Assembly (NCBI GenBank): GCA_019118665.1
Contig: DWYM01000019.1
Coordinates: forward strand, 18,869 to 82,868
Source of the DNA: Candidatus Mediterraneibacter intestinipullorum
GTDB lineage: Bacteria; Bacillota; Clostridia; Lachnospirales; Lachnospiraceae
DNA length: 64,000 nt
Reading direction: 5' to 3'
Below the pieces are notes generated by a model, which worked only from the letters and a program-made list of their open reading frames with translations, did not search any database and was not told the origin of the DNA. Position 1 is the first letter of the stretch, and every line of letters begins with the position of its first letter. Both the position numbers and the translations under genes were made by a program. This document shows, one piece after another, positions 44,677 through 54,470 of the stretch.

Positions 44677-46281
44677 ATGAAACTTACTTTTATCGGAGCG
44701 GCCCACGAGGTTACCGGGAGCTGTCATTTCATCCAGGCAGCCGGGAAAAACATCCTGATCGACTGCGGCATGGAACAGGGACCGGATCTGTACGAGAATC
44801 CGGGGCTTCCCATCCCGGAAAAAGACATTGATTATGTATTCCTTACTCATGCGCATATTGACCATTCGGGTATGCTGCCGAAGCTGGCAAAGAATGGGTT
44901 CAAGGGGCAGATCTTCGCTACCTTTGCGACTGCGGATCTGTGCAATATCATGCTGCGGGACAGCGCGCACATCCAGGAATTTGAGGCAGAGTGGCGCAAC
45001 CGTAAGGGCAGGAGAGCGGGGCAGCCGGAGTATGAGCCTGTGTATGTGATGCAGGACGCGCTGGATGCCATCGAGCTGCTTGTTCCCTGTCAGTACAGCG
45101 AGAGGATCACGATCTGCGACGGCATCCAGATCCGTTTTACGGATGTAGGGCATCTGCTCGGCTCGGCAAGCATTGAGGTCTGGGCAACAGAGGGGGATGT
45201 CACAAAGAAGATCGTATTTTCAGGAGATGTGGGCAATCTGGACCAGCCGATCCTCAAGGATCCGACCTACACAGAGGCTGCGGATTATGTGGTCGTGGAG
45301 TCTACATATGGGAACCGGATCCACACGGCGGAGAAGCCGGACTATGTGGGAGAGTTTACCAGGATATTGAGGGAGACCTTTGACAGGGGCGGAAACGTGG
45401 TGATCCCATCGTTCGCGGTGGGAAGAACGCAGGAAATGCTCTATTTTATCCGAGAGATCAAGGAGAAAGGACTTCTGCCGGAATATAAGGATTTTGACGT
45501 GTATCTGGACAGTCCTCTGGCGATCGAGGCCACCCGGGTATTTACGATGAATATGCGGGACTGCTTTGACGATGAGGCCATGGATCTGGTCAATTCAGGA
45601 GTGAATCCCCTTGTTTTCCCCGGGCTGCACATATCGACCACAAGTGATGACTCTAAGATGATCAATTTTATAGAGAAGCCAAAGGTGATCATATCCGCTT
45701 CGGGCATGTGTGACGCGGGGCGTATACGACACCATCTGAAGCACAATCTCTGGCGGCCCGAATGTACGATACTCTTTGTCGGATATCAGGCAAATGGGAC
45801 ACTGGGGCGCCGGCTGCTTGAAGGGGAGAAGAATATCAAACTTTTCGGCGAGCCGATCGAGGTCCATGCCAGGATCGAGAGCCTTCACGGAGTCAGCGGT
45901 CATGCGGACATGAATGGGCTCCTCAAGTGGATCGGCGCGTTCCGCACCCCCATTCAGAGAGTGTTCGTTGTGCATGGCGAAGATAGTGTGACAGATGAAT
46001 TTGCAAAGACTGTAGAGGAAAGATTCGGTTACAGCGCATGGGCTCCTTACCCATGCGGCGAGGCGGATCTGCTTGCAAATGAGATCACAAACGAGGGCGT
46101 GAGCATTCCCGTGAAGCCTAAGAAAGCGGCGCAGCGCAGGGCAGATACAGCCTTCGAGCGGCTTGTCGGTGCCGGTAAGCGTCTGCTTGACGTGATCTAC
46201 CGAAATGAAGGCCTGTCCAACAAAGATAAGGCGAAATTTGAGACGCAGATCAACAATCTTGCAGACAAATGGGATCAGTGA
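44677..46281 (+). CDS. Beta-CASP metallo-hydrolase (RNA-specificity domain)
   Basis: A 534-residue MBL-fold nuclease. Metal-binding motifs: THAHIDHSG (HxHxDH), GHLLGSA (second His), and SGDVGN (Asp). The beta-CASP part shows ISASGMCDAGRIRHHL, and the RMMBL tail HGVSGHADMNGLLKW. Members cleave RNA (CPSF-like/YSH1). ATG 44677 follows GGGCGGGTGAG. It stands 75 bp after the permease operon, with a weak -10 (TACAAT) in between. Confidence 0.93.
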   Translation: MKLTFIGAAHEVTGSCHFIQAAGKNILIDCGMEQGPDLYENPGLPIPEKDIDYVFLTHAHIDHSGMLPKLAKNGFKGQIFATFATADLCNIMLRDSAHIQEFEAEWRNRKGRRAGQPEYEPVYVMQDALDAIELLVPCQYSERITICDGIQIRFTDVGHLLGSASIEVWATEGDVTKKIVFSGDVGNLDQPILKDPTYTEAADYVVVESTYGNRIHTAEKPDYVGEFTRILRETFDRGGNVVIPSFAVGRTQEMLYFIREIKEKGLLPEYKDFDVYLDSPLAIEATRVFTMNMRDCFDDEAMDLVNSGVNPLVFPGLHISTTSDDSKMINFIEKPKVIISASGMCDAGRIRHHLKHNLWRPECTILFVGYQANGTLGRRLLEGEKNIKLFGEPIEVHARIESLHGVSGHADMNGLLKWIGAFRTPIQRVFVVHGEDSVTDEFAKTVEERFGYSAWAPYPCGEADLLANEITNEGVSIPVKPKKAAQRRADTAFERLVGAGKRLLDVIYRNEGLSNKDKAKFETQINNLADKWDQ

Positions 46282-46403
46282 CAGAGTTTATGACAGGGAT
46301 TTTGTCAAGGGCTAAAACTTTATAAAATTTTCCTGCTCCCGGAATATCTTTCACCCTGAGTGAGAATCATTCTAAGTAGAAAATGCTTAGGAGGATTCTT
46401 GAG

Positions 46404-47186
46404 ATGATGGTGAACAAGGTTGAACTGTGCGGTGTGAATACATCCAAGCTGCCGCTGTTAAAAGAAGAGGAAAAGGCGGAGCTGTTCGAGCGGATCAAGG
46501 CAGGGGACGAAGAGGCGCGGGAGAAATATATCAAAGGAAATCTAAGGCTCGTATTAAGCGTGATCAAACGTTTTGAGAGCAGCAGCGAGAATGCGGATGA
46601 CCTCTTCCAGATCGGATGCGTGGGGCTGATGAAGGCGGTGGATCATTTTGATCCGTCCAGGATGGTCAAATTTTCCACATACGCAGTGCCCATGATCATC
46701 GGAGAGATACGGCGCTATCTGCGAGACAACAGTCCCATGAGAGTCAGCCGTTCCCTGAGAGATACGGCGTACAAGGCGATTTATGCCAAGGAGGGATATA
46801 TCCGTCAGCATATGAAAGAGCCCACTGTGCAGGAGATCGCGGATGAGATCGGCATTTCCAAGGAGGATGTGGTCTATGCCCTGGACGCTATCCAGATGCC
46901 CATGAGCCTGCATGAACCTGTATACAGTGACGGCGGGGATACGCTGTATGTGATGGATCAGGTCAGCGATAAGAAAAATAAAGAGGAAAACTGGGTGGAG
47001 GAACTTTCTCTTGAGGCGGCGATGGAGCGGCTCAACGAGAGGGAAAGGTATATCATCACACTCCGCTTTTTTGAGGGAAAGACGCAGATGGAGGTGGCGG
47101 AGCAGATCAACATCTCCCAGGCACAGGTAAGCCGGCTGGAGAAAAACGCCCTGAAGATCATGCGAAAATATCTTCTGGGCGAGTAG
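46404..47186 (+). CDS. sigG: Sporulation sigma factor, forespore-specific (sigma-G)
   Basis: A 260-residue sigma-70 family factor. The N-terminal NKVELCGVNTSKLPLL is the sigma-G hallmark; region 2 shows NLRLVLSVIKRF, DDLFQIGCVGLMKAVDHFD and VKFSTYAVPMIIGEIRRYLRDNSP; region 4 ends KTQMEVAEQINISQAQVSRLEKNAL. ATG 46404 (or 46407) follows AGGAGG at 9-12 bp. It drives late forespore genes and shows the organism is a spore former. Its usual partner spoIIGA/sigE is not adjacent. The 100 bp upstream hold no clear promoter that I can name. Confidence 0.95.
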   Translation: MMVNKVELCGVNTSKLPLLKEEEKAELFERIKAGDEEAREKYIKGNLRLVLSVIKRFESSSENADDLFQIGCVGLMKAVDHFDPSRMVKFSTYAVPMIIGEIRRYLRDNSPMRVSRSLRDTAYKAIYAKEGYIRQHMKEPTVQEIADEIGISKEDVVYALDAIQMPMSLHEPVYSDGGDTLYVMDQVSDKKNKEENWVEELSLEAAMERLNERERYIITLRFFEGKTQMEVAEQINISQAQVSRLEKNALKIMRKYLLGE

Positions 47187-47231
47187 GAGAAAATATCCGC
47201 GGGGCGGACACAGAGAGGATGAAAGACAACA

Positions 47232-47906
47232 ATGTACAAAGCATGCATATTTGACCTGGACGGGACGCTGACAGACACACTGGAATCCCTGACTTATTCG
47301 GTCAATCTGACAATGAAGGAGATGGGATTTCCGGGGATCACACAAGAACAATGCAGGCGTTTTGTGGGTAATGGGGCAAATGTCCTGATCGAGAAGGCGC
47401 TGAGAGCAGGCGGAGACAGGGAGCTGGCCCACTTTGATGAGGCGATGGGGCTATACCGTAGTATATTTGATGAAAACTGTACTTATCATGTGAAGCCATA
47501 CAGCGGAGTGCCGCGTCTGCTGGAAGAACTGAAAGGCAGAGGGATGAAACTGGCAATCCTCTCTAATAAGCCGGACCTGCAGACAGCATATGTGGCGGAA
47601 AAGATCTTTGGGAAAGGATTGTTCGATATCGTCAGGGGACAGAGAGAGGACGTACCCAGGAAGCCGGATCCGGCCGCGGCGCTTATGATAGCGGAAGCGT
47701 TGGGCGCGGACCGGTCGGAAACGCTTTATATTGGAGATTCTGAAGTGGATGCGGAGACAGGCAGGGCTGCCTGTATGGATACAGTCCTGGTTTCGTGGGG
47801 ATTCCGTTCCCGGGAAGAGCTGGAGCGGGAGGACGCAGCCCGGATCGTGGATTCGGCGGATGAGATCATCGGCGTGATAGATGGAAGGAGAGACACAGAT
47901 GAGTGA
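47232..47906 (+). CDS. HAD family phosphatase (phosphoglycolate phosphatase-like)
   Basis: A 224-residue HAD hydrolase. Motif I is FDLDGTLTDT, motif II is LAILSNKP, motif III is the Lys in RKPDP, and motif IV is YIGDSEVDAETG. Cap domain is the helical C1 type, as in Gph/PpaX. Substrate is likely a small phosphoester such as 2-phosphoglycolate or pyrophosphate. Its end overlaps the next small gene by 8 bp. Confidence 0.92.
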   Translation: MYKACIFDLDGTLTDTLESLTYSVNLTMKEMGFPGITQEQCRRFVGNGANVLIEKALRAGGDRELAHFDEAMGLYRSIFDENCTYHVKPYSGVPRLLEELKGRGMKLAILSNKPDLQTAYVAEKIFGKGLFDIVRGQREDVPRKPDPAAALMIAEALGADRSETLYIGDSEVDAETGRAACMDTVLVSWGFRSREELEREDAARIVDSADEIIGVIDGRRDTDE

Positions 47907-48162
47907 TTACAGTGAAGTATGTCTGAGGACCTTTTTAAAAGAACAGAAGAAACTTTTTGCCGAACCGGTGGCAGAGACTTTGGAAGAGGCGGAAGCCTTT
48001 CTGGAAGACTGCATGGCAGTTGTGGCTGATTCTCTGGATGAGGTGAGGGAATACTTTGAAGAAGAGGGCGTTGATGTGGATGGGATGACGCCGGAGGAGC
48101 TTGAGGAAGCATCTGAAGTATTTCCGCTCCCGGACGGAACATACCTGATCGTAGAAAGCTGA
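47899..48162 (+). CDS. Small acidic hypothetical protein
   Basis: An 87-residue protein, strongly acidic, helical in the middle (TLEEAEAFLEDCMAVVADSLDEVREYFEEEG) and ending in a short beta-type segment (LPDGTYLIVES). ATG 47899 follows AAGGAG; an in-frame ATG at 47881 is less well placed. It overlaps the HAD gene and ends in the bidirectional terminator at 48172-48203. I do not recognise the family. Confidence 0.75.
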   Translation: MSDYSEVCLRTFLKEQKKLFAEPVAETLEEAEAFLEDCMAVVADSLDEVREYFEEEGVDVDGMTPEELEEASEVFPLPDGTYLIVES

Positions 48163-48171
48163 ACCGGCAGT

Positions 48172-48203
48172 AAAGCCGCAGTTATCGGACTGCGGCTTTT
48201 TCA
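48172..48203. terminator. Bidirectional terminator
   Basis: AAAGCCGCAGT (48172-48182) pairs with ACTGCGGCTTT (48189-48199), with T after it on the plus strand. It serves the convergent small acidic protein and FMN_bind-like genes. Confidence 0.88.
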
Positions 48204-48616
48204 ACGGCTTCTTTTATGGCGTCAAGTATGATCTGCGATGTGTAAGGAGCATCTTCCGACAGGGAGACGTCGTCCAGCGACTGTGTTTCATAGACCTGCT
48301 CTGCGATGTCTTCTATGGCTGGCTGGATAAGGGGAAACATCGTTGTCACTGTCTCATCCAGATTGGAAAAGCGAATGGAATTGATGCGGGATTCATCCAC
48401 GGACACTTCCACCTCCAGGTTCGTGTTGTTCAGAGTGAGGGAAGAGGTATAGATGCCGGGGGTATACTGCTTCCCGGTATCTGCTCCGGCTGTGTCCTTT
48501 TCCGGACGGAACATGATAAAAAGAAGGATGACGAGCAGAATGCCAAGTGCCGCAAATATGGCAGTATAGATGATCTCCTTCATGTGCAGGACAACGATTT
48601 TTGTTCTGGAACTCAT
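48182..48616 (-). CDS. Membrane-anchored FMN_bind-like protein
   Basis: A 144-residue protein with one N-terminal membrane helix (residues 17-36, IYTAIFAALGILLVILLFI), then an outside domain: GIYTSSLTLNNTNLEVEVSVDESRINSIRFSN resembles the FMN_bind fold, and APYTSQIILDAIKEAVEKA lines up with its SGATxxSxAI region, but the SGAT core that carries covalent FMN is absent. So it is FMN_bind-like, probably without flavin. ATG 48616 follows GGGAGG; single gene. Confidence 0.7.
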   Translation of the reverse strand: MSSRTKIVVLHMKEIIYTAIFAALGILLVILLFIMFRPEKDTAGADTGKQYTPGIYTSSLTLNNTNLEVEVSVDESRINSIRFSNLDETVTTMFPLIQPAIEDIAEQVYETQSLDDVSLSEDAPYTSQIILDAIKEAVEKAAVR

Positions 48617-48711
48617 AGAGTTACCTCCCAATCGATTCGGCTGCCGGTTTTACGGCGGTCCGTTTTTTATAAGTGTATGACCGGAAAAAGGAAAATATTC
48701 ATAAGCACTGC

Positions 48712-48740
48712 GTGACAAACAGGGATGGATGCTGTAAAAT
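48712..48740 (+). promoter_or_regulatory. Promoter of pth
   Basis: GTGACA (48712-48717) and TAAAAT (48735-48740) with a 17-bp spacer, 43 bp before the pth start. Confidence 0.6.
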
Positions 48741-48783
48741 AGCTTTCGTATATGAAAGATGACAGGAAGGATGGCTGGCGCAT

Positions 48784-49362
48784 ATGTTTATAATAGCTGG
48801 ACTGGGAAATCCCGACAGACAGTACGAAGGGACAAGGCATAATGCGGGTTTTGATGTAATAGACCGGCTTGCGGACAAATACAATATATCGGTGGACACA
48901 AAAAAACACCGGGCATGTATCGGGAAAGGCATCATTGAAGGGCAGAAAGTGATACTTGCAAAGCCCCAGACTTATATGAACCTGAGCGGGGAGAGTATTA
49001 TCAGTCTTGTGGATTATTACAAAGCAGACGAGGAAAATGAACTGCTCGTGATCTATGACGACATCAGCCTGGACGTGGGACAGCTCCGCATCCGGACAAA
49101 GGGAAGCGCGGGGGGACACAATGGGATCAAGAACATCATCGCGCATCTTGGAACCCAGGTGTTCCCCCGCATCAAAGTGGGGGTGGGAGAAAAACCAAAA
49201 GGCTATGATCTGGCTGATTATGTCCTGGGACATTTCTTGAAGGAAGAAAAAGAACGGATGGACGAGGGGTATGATCATGCGGTCCGCGCCGCGGAACTGA
49301 TCGTGTCAGGACAGATAAACGAGGCGATGAACGAGTACAACCGCAGAAAAAAGGAATCATGA
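48784..49362 (+). CDS. pth: Peptidyl-tRNA hydrolase
   Basis: A 192-residue enzyme releasing tRNA from stalled peptidyl-tRNA. Motifs: GLGNPDRQYEGTRHNAGFDVID with the catalytic His, KPQTYMNLSGES, and YDDISLDVGQLRIRTKGSAGGHNGIKNII. Standard length. It precedes mfd by 48 bp, a pairing common in Firmicutes. Confidence 0.96.
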   Translation: MFIIAGLGNPDRQYEGTRHNAGFDVIDRLADKYNISVDTKKHRACIGKGIIEGQKVILAKPQTYMNLSGESIISLVDYYKADEENELLVIYDDISLDVGQLRIRTKGSAGGHNGIKNIIAHLGTQVFPRIKVGVGEKPKGYDLADYVLGHFLKEEKERMDEGYDHAVRAAELIVSGQINEAMNEYNRRKKES

Positions 49363-49410
49363 TCTGAACGGTCCACGAGAAAAATATTGAAAAGAAGGCG
49401 GGCTGAATCC

Positions 49411-52400
49411 ATGCAGGCTTTACTGGAACCGCTCACAGAACTGGCGGATTATCAGGATATCGTAAAGGACAGAAAAAAAGAAAAAGGCATCATACAGATC
49501 GCGGGTTGTGTAAACTCACAGAAAACGCACCTGATGTATGCGCTGGGCGATGGCTGCGAATACAGAGTCATCGCTTTTTCCGGTGAAGAGAAAGCGAAAA
49601 AAGCCTATGAGGAGTACCGCCTTTTTACAGATGCGGTCTGTCTGTATCCGGCAAGAGATCTCCTTTTCTATTACGCGGACATTAAAGGAAAGGCGCTCAC
49701 GGACCAGAGGATGAAGGTGCTGCGGCTCCTCATCGAAAAAGAAGAAGGCGCGCCTGTCACGGTGATCACTACCATGGATGCCTTTCTGGACGGACTTCCC
49801 CATCCGTCTGAGATCCTGAAAGAGAGGATCGCTGTAGCCGGAGGGGATGAGATCGATCTGCCGGAATTTGAGTCCCGGCTGGCTTCCATGGGGTACGAGA
49901 GGGAGAGCCAGATCGAGGGACCGGGGCAGTTTGCGGTCCGGGGAGGCATCCTGGATGTCTTTCCCCTGACAGAAGAGCTTCCGGTGCGGATCGAGCTGTG
50001 GGGGGACGAGGTTGATTCCATCCGCAGCTTTGACGTGGAGAGTCAGCGGTCGGTGGAGAATCTGAGCGGGATCACAATCTATCCGGCTTCTGAGAACTGG
50101 AGGGATGGGCTTGAGACGGTTTCTTTTCTGGAGTATTTCCCGAAAGAGAAAAGCCTCCTGTTTCTTGACGAGCCCCAGCGCTTGCAGGAAATGGCGGAGG
50201 AGGTGGAACAGGAATATTTCCACAGCAGGGAGAGCCGGATCGAGGCCGGGATGGATGAGGCGGAAGAAGACCGTCTGAAAGTATTCCGGACAAAAGACAT
50301 CATCGGGAGGATGAACCAGTACAGCGGCATAGCCGCCACAATTTTGGAATCCAGGTGCGGCATGTTCCAGACAAGGAAGTCATACAGCCTCCAGGCAAAG
50401 GGGGTCAATCCTTACAACAGCAGCTTCGAGCTCCTGACCCGCGACCTGAAGAGGCTGAAGCGGGAGGGATACCGGACTGTCCTGCTGTCCGCTTCCAGGA
50501 CAAGGGCTAAACGCCTTGCCGAAGATCTGAGAGATTATGACCTGAGCAGTTTCTACAGCGATGACATGGAGCGGACAGTGAAGCCCGGGGAGATCATGGT
50601 GTCCTTCGGGTATGTTGCAGAGGGGTATGAGTATCCCATGCTGAAGTTCATGGTCATTTCGGAGTCGGATATTTTCGGCAGGAAGAAAAAGAAGAAGCGC
50701 CGCAGAAAATATGAAGGACAGAAGATCCAGGATTTCGCGGAACTCAAACCGGGAGATTATGTGGTCCATGAGAACCATGGGATCGGCGTTTACCAGGGGA
50801 TCGAGAAGATCGAGGTGGATAAAGTCATAAAAGACTATATGAAGATATCCTACGCGGAGGGCGGCGTCCTCTATATCCCGGTGGCGCAGATGGACCTGAT
50901 CCAGAAATACGCGGGGGCGGACGCCCGGAAGCCCCGGCTGAACAAACTGGGGACGGTCCAGTGGGGAAAGACAAAAAGCCAGGTAAAGAAAGCTGTCCAG
51001 AGCGTTGCGGAGGATCTGGTGAGGCTGTACGCCGCGCGCCAGCGCTCCGAAGGCTTTGTCTATGGCCCGGACACGATCTGGCAGAAAGAATTTGAGGAAA
51101 TGTTTCCTTTTGAGGAGACGGAGGACCAGCTCCAGGCTATTGAGGATACGAAGCGCGACATGGAGAGTACAAAGATCATGGACCGCCTGATCTGCGGGGA
51201 CGTGGGATACGGAAAGACAGAGATCGCCATCCGGACTGCTTTTAAGGCGGTTCAGGAGGGGAAGCAGGTCGTGTATCTTGTTCCGACTACGATCCTGGCG
51301 CAGCAGCATTACAACACATTTGTGCAGCGCCTCAAAGATTTTCCGGTGCGTATTGACCTGCTGTGCAGGTTCCGCACGTCATATCAGCAGAAAAAGACGG
51401 TGGAGGACCTGAAGAAGGGCATGGTGGATATCGTCATCGGAACTCACCGCGTCCTGTCCAGGGATGTGGGGTATAAAGACCTAGGGCTTCTCATCATTGA
51501 CGAGGAACAGCGGTTCGGCGTAACGCATAAGGAAAAGATCAAGAAGCTCAAAGAAAATATCGATGTGCTCACCCTGACCGCCACGCCTATCCCAAGGACT
51601 CTCCACATGAGCCTGATCGGGATCAGGGATATGAGCGTCCTGGAGGAAGCGCCCCACGACAGGATGCCCATCCAGACCTATGTTATGGAGTATAATGACG
51701 AGGTGGTGCGCGAAGCGGTCGACAGAGAGCTGGCAAGAGGCGGACAGGTCTATTATGTGTACAACCGGGTAACGGATATCGCGGATGTGGCGGGCAGGAT
51801 CCAGCAGCTCGTGCCGGAGGCAAACGTTGCGTTTGCACATGGGCAGATGCGGGAGAGAGAGCTGGAGGACATCATGTATGATTTCATCAATGGGGATATT
51901 GACGTGCTTGTCTCTACTACGATCATCGAGACCGGGCTGGATATTCCCAATGCCAATACTATGATCATCCAGGATGCGGACCGGTTCGGGCTGTCCCAGC
52001 TTTACCAGCTCCGGGGGCGGGTGGGACGTTCCAGCCGGATGGCATATGCGTTCCTTCTCTACCGGAGGGATAAGCTCCTGAAAGAAGTGGCGGAGAAACG
52101 GCTTTCGGCGATCCGGGAATTTACCGATCTGGGATCCGGCATTAAGATCGCCATGCGCGACCTGGAGATCCGGGGCGCGGGCAATCTGCTGGGGGAAGCG
52201 CAGAGCGGGCATATGGAGGCAGTAGGGTATGATCTCTACTGCAAGATGCTCAACGAAGCGGTGAGAAAGCTTAAAGGCGGCGAGGATGAAGAAAGCTTCA
52301 GCACGTCGGTGGATCTGAACATTGACGCCTATATTCCGGAATCCTACATTAAAAATGAGTATCAGAAGCTGGATATTTATAAACGGATCGCTGCCATCGA

Positions 52401-52761
52401 AAATGAAGAAGAGATGGATGATATGACAGAAGAATTGATCGACCGTTTCGGAGATATTCCCAAAAAAGTGCAGCAGCTCCTCCATATCGCGGCTCTGAAG
52501 GGTCTGGCGCACTCGGCGTATGTGACAACGGTAGAGCAGAAAGGACAGGATTTTAAGTTTACAATGTACGAGAAAGCGAAGATCGATCCACAGAAAATAC
52601 CTGCGCTTCTCCAGTCTTACCGAAATGATCTTGTGTTCAGGACGGAGGAGCCGCCCTATTTTCTATACAGGAAAAAGGGCAGGAGCGGGAAGGAGAAGGG
52701 AGAAGATGTTCTCGAGTTCCTCCGCGGGATACTGGAAGACATCCGGGCTCTCAGGCTGTAG
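49411..52761 (+). CDS. mfd: Transcription-repair coupling factor
   Basis: A 1,116-residue Mfd. It removes RNA polymerase stalled at DNA damage and recruits UvrA. The UvrB-homology region is residues 25-340; the polymerase-interacting domain starts near 440 (LKPGDYVVHENHGIGVYQGI); the helicase core has GDVGYGKTEIA, DEEQRFGV, LTATPIPRTLHMSL and ETGLDIPNANTMI; the TRCF domain ends it. ATG 49411 is chosen over TTG 49387 because GAAGGCGGG lies just before it and the product begins MQALLEPLTEL. Confidence 0.96.
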   Translation: MQALLEPLTELADYQDIVKDRKKEKGIIQIAGCVNSQKTHLMYALGDGCEYRVIAFSGEEKAKKAYEEYRLFTDAVCLYPARDLLFYYADIKGKALTDQRMKVLRLLIEKEEGAPVTVITTMDAFLDGLPHPSEILKERIAVAGGDEIDLPEFESRLASMGYERESQIEGPGQFAVRGGILDVFPLTEELPVRIELWGDEVDSIRSFDVESQRSVENLSGITIYPASENWRDGLETVSFLEYFPKEKSLLFLDEPQRLQEMAEEVEQEYFHSRESRIEAGMDEAEEDRLKVFRTKDIIGRMNQYSGIAATILESRCGMFQTRKSYSLQAKGVNPYNSSFELLTRDLKRLKREGYRTVLLSASRTRAKRLAEDLRDYDLSSFYSDDMERTVKPGEIMVSFGYVAEGYEYPMLKFMVISESDIFGRKKKKKRRRKYEGQKIQDFAELKPGDYVVHENHGIGVYQGIEKIEVDKVIKDYMKISYAEGGVLYIPVAQMDLIQKYAGADARKPRLNKLGTVQWGKTKSQVKKAVQSVAEDLVRLYAARQRSEGFVYGPDTIWQKEFEEMFPFEETEDQLQAIEDTKRDMESTKIMDRLICGDVGYGKTEIAIRTAFKAVQEGKQVVYLVPTTILAQQHYNTFVQRLKDFPVRIDLLCRFRTSYQQKKTVEDLKKGMVDIVIGTHRVLSRDVGYKDLGLLIIDEEQRFGVTHKEKIKKLKENIDVLTLTATPIPRTLHMSLIGIRDMSVLEEAPHDRMPIQTYVMEYNDEVVREAVDRELARGGQVYYVYNRVTDIADVAGRIQQLVPEANVAFAHGQMRERELEDIMYDFINGDIDVLVSTTIIETGLDIPNANTMIIQDADRFGLSQLYQLRGRVGRSSRMAYAFLLYRRDKLLKEVAEKRLSAIREFTDLGSGIKIAMRDLEIRGAGNLLGEAQSGHMEAVGYDLYCKMLNEAVRKLKGGEDEESFSTSVDLNIDAYIPESYIKNEYQKLDIYKRIAAIENEEEMDDMTEELIDRFGDIPKKVQQLLHIAALKGLAHSAYVTTVEQKGQDFKFTMYEKAKIDPQKIPALLQSYRNDLVFRTEEPPYFLYRKKGRSGKEKGEDVLEFLRGILEDIRALRL

Positions 52762-52841
52762 AGATATTTTAGTCATTATATGGGATCTGCGTCAGCGGCC
52801 TGCGCACTGGCGGAGAAGTGTAAACATTTTGTGATTCATAC

Positions 52842-52870
52842 TTGTTAGTTTAGGGAAAACACGATATAAT
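52842..52870 (+). promoter_or_regulatory. Promoter of the foldase-like lipoprotein
   Basis: TTGTTA (52842-52847) and TATAAT (52865-52870) with a 17-bp spacer, 94 bp before the start codon. Confidence 0.8.
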
Positions 52871-52964
52871 GTATCAGTGTATGCGGGATTCACAGAAGAA
52901 TTTCCGTCGTGTATGCCGGGTATATCAGGCATGCAGGATACAAAGAGAAAAGAGGAGGCTAATT

Positions 52965-54173
52965 ATGGTACGGTTTGGAAAAAAGGCGGCGGTCCTGGCA
53001 GCGGCAGGTGCCCTGGCGGCAATGACTGTAACAGGATGCGGCGGTCCGATCGATACAGATGCGGTTGTTGCGACAGTGGGAGATGAGGAGATCCCCCTGG
53101 GAGTGGCAAATTTCTACGCGAGGATGCTGCAGGGAGAGTATGAGACAAACTATGCCGGCATGATGGGAACGACTGCGGAGGAGATGTGGGCTCAGGACGC
53201 AGGCGATGGCAAGACATACGAAGAGTCTATGAAAGACACCATCATGGAGAACCTGGAGAATCTGTATATCATTTCCCAGCACGCGGCTGATTACGAGGTT
53301 ACGCTCTCCGAGGATGAACAGAAAGCGATCAAGGATGCGGCGGCTCAGTTCAGCGAGGACAATACGGACGAGGCAAAAGAGATGGTGTCCGGATACCAGA
53401 AGTATATCGAGAAATTCCTTGAACTTTCAAAGATCCAGAACAAGATGTACAGCAAGATGAGAGAGGGCGTTGACGAGGAAGTGTCTGATGAAGAGGCAGC
53501 GCAGAAGAGTATGCAGTATGTGTTCTTCTCTTATACGACAACAGATGACTCGGGAAATTCCACGGAGCTGACGGATGAGGAGAAAGAAGCTCTTAAAACA
53601 TCCGCGCAGGATCTCTCAGACAGAGTGAAGAACGGTGAAGATGTAGAAACGGCTGCCTCAGAACTGGGAGCGGAGGTGCAGACGTCTACATTTGATTCAG
53701 AGAGCACGGCTCCCAATGAGGATCTGGTGGCTGCCGCAGACGCACTCGGTGCAGAAGGTGATGTGACAGACGTGATCGAAACGGATTCAGGCCTTTATGT
53801 AGGCAGACTGACCAGCCTGCTCGACAGGGAGGCGACAGATCAGGAGAAGGAAAATATCGTTGAGCAGAGAAGACAGGAACAGTACGATTCCCTGCTTGAA
53901 GAGTGGAGAGACGCCGCGGGCATCGAGGTCAACCAAAAAGTATGGAATAAAGTAGACTTTGACGATCTGGGTGTGACGCTCATCACCTCCGATGAGGAAA
54001 CCACCGGCGATGGAACAGACGGAACATCGGAAGACGGCACAGCGGAAGATAGTTCCACAGATGCCGCAGCGGATGACGCTTCCACAGATGCCGCAGAGGA
54101 CGCTGGGACTACGGATGACACGGCCGCTGAGGACGGAAGCACGGATACAGCCGGGACGGATGCTGCGGAATAA
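52965..54173 (+). CDS. PrsA/SurA-like foldase lipoprotein
   Basis: A 402-residue lipoprotein with lipobox VTGC at residues 22-25, then a SurA-N type helical domain beginning DAVVATVGDEEIPLGVANFYARMLQ, and a PpiC-like middle part (MQYVFFSYTTT, then LSDRVKNGEDVETAASELG) in which typical parvulin residues are weak. A low-complexity Asp/Thr/Ala tail occupies residues 350-402. It probably folds secreted proteins at the membrane surface. ATG 52965 follows AGGAGG. A strong terminator follows at 54190. Confidence 0.87.
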   Translation: MVRFGKKAAVLAAAGALAAMTVTGCGGPIDTDAVVATVGDEEIPLGVANFYARMLQGEYETNYAGMMGTTAEEMWAQDAGDGKTYEESMKDTIMENLENLYIISQHAADYEVTLSEDEQKAIKDAAAQFSEDNTDEAKEMVSGYQKYIEKFLELSKIQNKMYSKMREGVDEEVSDEEAAQKSMQYVFFSYTTTDDSGNSTELTDEEKEALKTSAQDLSDRVKNGEDVETAASELGAEVQTSTFDSESTAPNEDLVAAADALGAEGDVTDVIETDSGLYVGRLTSLLDREATDQEKENIVEQRRQEQYDSLLEEWRDAAGIEVNQKVWNKVDFDDLGVTLITSDEETTGDGTDGTSEDGTAEDSSTDAAADDASTDAAEDAGTTDDTAAEDGSTDTAGTDAAE

Positions 54174-54189
54174 GCAGATTAAAGAGACT

Positions 54190-54229
54190 AAGGACGGAGC
54201 CTAATCATTACGGCTCCGTCCTTATTTTA
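54190..54229 (+). terminator. Terminator after the foldase-like gene
   Basis: A 12-bp stem AAGGACGGAGCC / GGCTCCGTCCTT (54190-54201 and 54212-54223), then ATTTTAT. Confidence 0.92.
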
Positions 54230-54422
54230 TAATACATAAGCACCAAATACTCCTGCGGATTTCCTAATCCTTTGTTCTTCCTTATAATCGTAGTTGAAAA
54301 TTTCTGCAATATTCTTTTAAAAATATCTCTAATAATATTTATACTTCGTTAACAGAAAATGTGGGATATCATTTTATCTGTCATTAAAACAAGTGTTAAA
54401 AAATAAAAAAGCTTTGTTTCTA

Positions 54423-54451
54423 TTTACATTTATTTCCAGAGTCTTTATACT
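54423..54451 (+). promoter_or_regulatory. Promoter at the start of the AT-rich island
   Basis: TTTACA (54423-54428) and TATACT (54446-54451) with a 17-bp spacer, 20 bp before the small ORF. The rest of 54230-54422 is AT-rich and I see no gene in it. Confidence 0.7.
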
Positions 54452-54470
54452 ATGAATAGGAGATCATAAA

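Noticed and set aside
46342-46374. Sigma-F/G type promoter before sigG (GAATA ... CATTCTA)
   Set aside because: The spacing of 21 bp is outside the usual range, so the match may be chance.
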